Assembly (NCBI RefSeq): GCF_041224595.1 | Contig: NZ_JBGFGN010000114.1 | Coordinates: 1-34,734, forward strand | DNA length: 34,734 nucleotides | Origin: Donghicola sp041224595 | GTDB taxonomy: Bacteria > Pseudomonadota > Alphaproteobacteria > Rhodobacterales > Rhodobacteraceae | Direction: 5' to 3' | Part shown: positions 31,102-34,734 of the stretch, piece after piece | Layout of the letters: the number at the start of each line of letters is the position of its first letter | Numbering within the stretch: position 1 is the first letter of the stretch | The notes under the pieces: generated by a model | Told to the model about the DNA's origin: nothing | The model's database searches: none | Seen by the model: the letters and a program-made list of their open reading frames with translations, nothing else | Position numbers and translations under genes: made by a program

Positions 31102-31650
31102 TCAAGTCAGACGCCGGGCCGCTGTTCCAAGAGCGTGCCAAATGGATCCAGCAAAGCTACGCGGGCCGAGCACAAGAAGACTGCTTTCATCCTCGCGCAC
31201 GAGAAAGACCGTCATATGCTCCATCCCTGTGCGCGTGGCGCAGCCAACAGCATAGGCGTCAGGGGGCAGGTTCACCAGTTTGGTCATCATCTGCTCTAGC
31301 TTTTCTTGGTCTCCTCGGATCGAAAAGCTGGCGAAGCCATCGGTTTGGTCGGACACCGTTGCGTCAGGGGCTTTGGCTTTGATCTTGGCGGCAAAGTCGC
31401 CTGTACCCTGCCCTGCCCCGATGATCATCCACTGATTTGGCGCACTCCAAAAAGCAAAATCGCCACCTTTTTGTGTCAGCTTACCCACTTCTGGTAGGGT
31501 CATCCCACACACGATGGGGGCATCATGACCTGCGCGCAGGGTAAAGGATGCGATCCCTAGCTCTGGCTCCTCTGAGATCGTAAGAGCGCCAAAAGACACT
31601 TGCTGTGCGCTTTGCGATCCAAGCGCGGTAATCGGGATTAAATCAGTCAC
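31102..31650 (-). CDS. soxG: Sarcosine oxidase gamma subunit
   Basis: 182 residues. It belongs to the tetrameric sarcosine oxidase, which oxidises sarcosine to glycine and passes the methyl group to tetrahydrofolate. The middle shows GMTLPEVGKLTQKGGDFAFWSAPNQWMIIGAG and DQTDGFASFSIRG, and the end CATRTGMEHMTVFLVREDESSLLVLGPRSFAGSIWHAL, matching gamma subunits. I take the GTG at 31650 as start because AAGGAG precedes it by 9 nt; the frame is open further, inside soxA. It overlaps soxA by 8 bases, as expected for an operon. Confidence 0.9.
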   Translation of the reverse strand: MTDLIPITALGSQSAQQVSFGALTISEEPELGIASFTLRAGHDAPIVCGMTLPEVGKLTQKGGDFAFWSAPNQWMIIGAGQGTGDFAAKIKAKAPDATVSDQTDGFASFSIRGDQEKLEQMMTKLVNLPPDAYAVGCATRTGMEHMTVFLVREDESSLLVLGPRSFAGSIWHALGTAARRLT

Positions 31651-34588
31651 GGAGACGCACTCCTTCGGGGTCAACGAAATGGGGGGAGACGACCTCAACG
31701 TCGAATTCCTGCCCTTCGAGAGGGTTGGCCGCGGTTATGATCTCGCCTTGGCGGGTATCGCCATCGACCAGATATCCTAGGGCGATGTAGCCGCCCACAT
31801 GAGGCGAATAGCAGGAGGAAGTGACCCAACCTTGGTCGGTTGACAGGTTTTGCTCTGCCCCCTTGGTGAACAGATGCGAACCCGCCCGAACCTGCATCGC
31901 GCCATTGACAGGTTTCAGTCCAACCAGACGGCGGGTGTCCTTTGCCAGACCTTCGCGTCGGGACATCACCGCGCCGATCGAATCCTTCTTGGCGGACACC
32001 ATTTTGCCCAACCCGAGCATCTCGGCTGTGGTTTGCCCGTTCAGTTCAGCGCCTGCCGCGTGCCCCTTCTCAATCCGCAGGACGGCAAGCGCCTCTGTCC
32101 CATAGGGGGTCGCCCCAAGGTCGCGCCCCTGCTCCATCAAGCGCTCCATCAGTGCGTGACCGTAGCGCGCGGGTACTGCGATTTCATAAGCCAATTCGCC
32201 CGAGAAAGAGATTCGGAACAGACGCGCCCGCAGTCCCTTGCAGATTGTCAGCTCCGAACAGGCCATGAAGGGGAACGCCTCGTTCGAGATGTCAAGGTCA
32301 TCGACAATCCGGCTCAGGAGTTCGCGGGATTTTGGGCCCGCGACTGCGATCTGGGCCCACGCATCCGTGGTCGAGATCAACTGAACATCCAGTTCTGGCC
32401 ACAAGCATTGGCGGGCGAATTCCATGTTCCGATATACAGAGCCAGCGTTGGCTGTGGTGGTTGTCACCACGTAGTGTTCTTCGGACAGGCGGGCGCAGGT
32501 GCCGTCATCATACAGGTGTCCATCCTCGCGCAGCATCAAGCCGTATCGGACCATACCAACCTTGAGCGTGTCCATCATGTTGGCATAGACGCGGTTCAGG
32601 AACTCGCCCGCATCTGCGCCTTGGACGTCGATTTTGCCAAGGGTCGTCACATCACACAGGCCAACGCTCGAGCGGACAGCTTTGACTTCGCGGTCGACCG
32701 ATTGACGCCAGTGGGTTTCGCCGTCCCGCGGGAAGTATTGTGCGCGCATCCATGCACCAACTTCGACGAATTCCGCGCCCTGAGCCTCGGCCCAGTGGTG
32801 GGTCGGGGTCAGTCGGGTCGGACGGAAGTGTTTGCCCGTGTCGCCGCCGCCCAACACGGCCAGCGAAACGCCGGTGTAGGGCGGGCGGAAGATCGTCGTA
32901 CCGGTCTCTGGGATCGTCGCGCCGCTGAGTTCAGCCATCACAGCCAACGCCGAGATGTTAGAGGTTTTGCCCTGATCGGTTGCCATCCCCAAAGTTGTCC
33001 AACGCTTCAGATGCTCGACCGAGCGCATGTTCTCCTTGTGCGACAGGGCGATGTCCTTGACGGTCACGTCGTTCTGAAAATCGACCCATGCGCGTTTTTT
33101 GCCGGGGACGTGCCAGTAGGCCTCTTGCGCGCTGGGGCGGTTCTCGGCCTTGGGCAGTGTAATTTCCGCACCCATCACGCCGATCTCGGTCAGGGCAGCC
33201 AGCGCGGCGCGCATACCGTCTGTCAGAGCGGCCTGCGTGCCTCCTTGGCCCGCGGCGGCGCCAGCAGGATGCATTCCCTTGGGGCCATTCGGGCTGGGAA
33301 CAAAGGCGAGCAGGGTGTCGTTCCAAATGGGCCGCCCGCGATGGTGCGAGGACAAATGCACATTGGGGTTCCAGCCGCCGCCCACAGCCAGAGCGCCCAC
33401 ATCGTGCCAAGATGACTGGCCGTTGCGGGTAATTTGGATGCTGGTTAGGCCTAGCCGCCCCTTTGAGCCGGTGACGGTGCTGCCAGAGAAAAGCTGATAG
33501 TCGCCGAATTTCGGAGCATCCTCGCGGGTGTCGATGACCCCAAGCACGGGCGCGCCCTTGGCGATCATGTCCAGTGCGGTGCGGTGCCCATCGTCGCCGT
33601 TGGTGAAAATGGCAACGGGATCAGAAGGTGACTTGACCGGTGCGGCCGCCCATCGGTTGGCATAGGCACGCATGGCCCCCGACAACATGATCCCGGGGCG
33701 GTCATTGTCGGCAAAGGGAATGTGCCGCTCAATCGCACCAGCGGCCAGAACGCAGGATTTCGCCGTAATCCGCCACAGGGTTTGGCGGACATAATTGCCG
33801 GGTACTGGCAGATGATCTGCAACCTTCTCGACAGCGCCATAGATGCCGTGGTCGTAGGTGCCAAAGACAGTGGTGCGTGGCATGATGCGAACGTTTGGCA
33901 AGCTGTCCAGCTCGGCCAGCGTGCGGTTGACCCAATCACAGGCTGGCGCCTCGTCCAATAGATCGCTTTCAGCCAGAAGACGGCCACCGAACTGGAAATC
34001 TTCGTCCGCGAGGATCACCTTGGCCCCTGCCCGTCCTGCGGTCAGAGCAGCGGTGAGCCCCGCTGCGCCTGCGCCGATGATGAGCACGTCGCAATGCAAG
34101 AAGCCTTTGTCATAGGCATCGGGGTCCGGCAGCATCGACAATTCGCCAAGACCCGCAGCTTTGCGGATCGCGGGTTCGTACAGCTTTTCCCAGAAGGCAC
34201 GTGGCCACATGAAGGTCTTGTAATAGAAACCTGCGGCAAAGAAGGGCGCGAGGTGGTCATTGATCGCTAACAGATCGCGGTTCAGCGGGCCGATATGGTT
34301 TTGTGATCTGGCGGTCAGGCCATCGTACAACTCGGTTACTGTCGCGCGGGTATTCGGCTCGGATCGCGCACCATCTCGCAGAGTGACCAGCGCATTCGGT
34401 TCCTCAGACCCGGCGGAGAAGACGCCGCGCGGGCGGTGGTATTTGAAGCTGCGGCCCATCAGCTGCACACCATTGGCCAACAAAGCCGAGGCCAGCGTGT
34501 CGCCAGCGTAGCCTTTGTAGCCCTGCCCATTGAAGGTAAAGTGCAGGGGCTTGGAGCGGTCGATCAGACCGCCGGTCAAACGGGTCAT
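31643..34588 (-). CDS. soxA: Sarcosine oxidase alpha subunit
   Basis: 981 residues, normal length. The N-terminal ferredoxin-like part has GRSFKYHRPRGVFSAGSEEPNALV (residues 45-68), the NAD-binding motif IIGAGAAGLTAA starts near 170, and the C-terminal half is a glycine-cleavage T-protein-like folate domain (VGLCDVTTLGKIDVQGADAGEFLNRVY, SFSGELAYEIAVPARYG, RIEKGHAAGAEL). The protein gives the NAD and folate sites of the heterotetramer. The ATG at 34588 overlaps the stop of the preceding frame (ATGA). The operon order here is D-A-G, with soxB expected beyond the window edge. Confidence 0.97.
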   Translation of the reverse strand: MTRLTGGLIDRSKPLHFTFNGQGYKGYAGDTLASALLANGVQLMGRSFKYHRPRGVFSAGSEEPNALVTLRDGARSEPNTRATVTELYDGLTARSQNHIGPLNRDLLAINDHLAPFFAAGFYYKTFMWPRAFWEKLYEPAIRKAAGLGELSMLPDPDAYDKGFLHCDVLIIGAGAAGLTAALTAGRAGAKVILADEDFQFGGRLLAESDLLDEAPACDWVNRTLAELDSLPNVRIMPRTTVFGTYDHGIYGAVEKVADHLPVPGNYVRQTLWRITAKSCVLAAGAIERHIPFADNDRPGIMLSGAMRAYANRWAAAPVKSPSDPVAIFTNGDDGHRTALDMIAKGAPVLGVIDTREDAPKFGDYQLFSGSTVTGSKGRLGLTSIQITRNGQSSWHDVGALAVGGGWNPNVHLSSHHRGRPIWNDTLLAFVPSPNGPKGMHPAGAAAGQGGTQAALTDGMRAALAALTEIGVMGAEITLPKAENRPSAQEAYWHVPGKKRAWVDFQNDVTVKDIALSHKENMRSVEHLKRWTTLGMATDQGKTSNISALAVMAELSGATIPETGTTIFRPPYTGVSLAVLGGGDTGKHFRPTRLTPTHHWAEAQGAEFVEVGAWMRAQYFPRDGETHWRQSVDREVKAVRSSVGLCDVTTLGKIDVQGADAGEFLNRVYANMMDTLKVGMVRYGLMLREDGHLYDDGTCARLSEEHYVVTTTTANAGSVYRNMEFARQCLWPELDVQLISTTDAWAQIAVAGPKSRELLSRIVDDLDISNEAFPFMACSELTICKGLRARLFRISFSGELAYEIAVPARYGHALMERLMEQGRDLGATPYGTEALAVLRIEKGHAAGAELNGQTTAEMLGLGKMVSAKKDSIGAVMSRREGLAKDTRRLVGLKPVNGAMQVRAGSHLFTKGAEQNLSTDQGWVTSSCYSPHVGGYIALGYLVDGDTRQGEIITAANPLEGQEFDVEVVSPHFVDPEGVRLRD

Positions 34589-34734
34589 TGCGCACCTGTG
34601 AACGGCGGAGCAATACTCGGCCACGGTAGCGACGGCATAGTGTTGTCGCGGGCGGCGTAAAAGTCGTCCACTTTTGCCCTTTCGGATTTCGGGAGGGCTT
34701 GGGGATATACACCGTGGACTTGTATTTGAAGGTG
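34585..34734 (-). CDS. soxD: Probable C-terminal end of sarcosine oxidase delta subunit
   Basis: A minus-strand frame enters from the window edge and runs 49 codons (VDDFYAARDNTMPSLPWPSI near the end) to a TGA that overlaps the soxA start by ATGA. Position and coupling point to soxD, the small zinc subunit that precedes soxA in soxBDAG operons. The visible tail is past the conserved cysteine region, so the identity rests on position more than on sequence. Confidence 0.45.
   Translation of the reverse strand, partial: HLQIQVHGVYPQALPKSERAKVDDFYAARDNTMPSLPWPSIAPPFTGAQ

Overview
The window looks like a chromosomal segment of an alphaproteobacterium of the Rhodobacteraceae (Roseobacter-like). 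The inference rests on moderately high GC, an orphan NDUFS4-type complex I accessory protein, an alphaproteobacterial LexA-type box before uvrB, a sarcosine oxidase cluster and a DgcA-like demethylase. No rRNA, tRNA or CRISPR array was seen.

Layout. (1) 1-1640: two IS110-superfamily elements back to back, a minus-strand fragment cut by the window edge and a complete plus-strand element with 14-bp inverted repeats and a long 3' non-coding segment that could encode a guide (bridge/seek) RNA. (2) 1641-6152: alpha/beta hydrolase and MYG1-family protein, the NDUFS4-like gene, and uvrB behind a likely SOS box. (3) 6165-13322: a very small lipoprotein, a sulfotransferase-like protein, a divergent GAPDH, a PhoD-like phosphatase, a degenerate receiver protein, a CHMI-like tautomerase, a small zinc-ribbon membrane protein, a YqaA/VTT membrane protein and an AEC transporter. 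(4) 13319-16286: a TetR regulator divergent from a DgcA/TMADH-like flavoprotein, with a perfect palindrome between them. (5) 16338-19054: a two-subunit periplasmic-type molybdenum hydroxylase. (6) 19331-25798: a complete N-type ATPase operon in the order D-C-Q-R-B-E-F-A-G, with no separate delta gene. (7) 25761-29733: a LuxR-type regulator divergent from cysD-cysNC (sulfate activation), with an 18-bp GC-rich palindrome between them. (8) 29805-34734: a single-domain response regulator, a PseH-type SAM methyltransferase and the distal part of a sarcosine oxidase operon (D-A-G).

How the genes work together. The N-ATPase operon is one tightly overlapped transcription unit for an ATP-driven ion pump that probably exists beside the housekeeping F-ATPase encoded elsewhere. 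CysD/CysNC make APS and PAPS, the donor that the sulfotransferase-like protein would need. The DgcA-like enzyme and sarcosine oxidase are both demethylating enzymes for N-methylated compounds (glycine-betaine, dimethylglycine or stachydrine routes), although they lie 15 kb apart. Less certain regions are the 470-bp stretch at 10638-11107, which holds no secure gene, and the exact ends of the insertion sequences.
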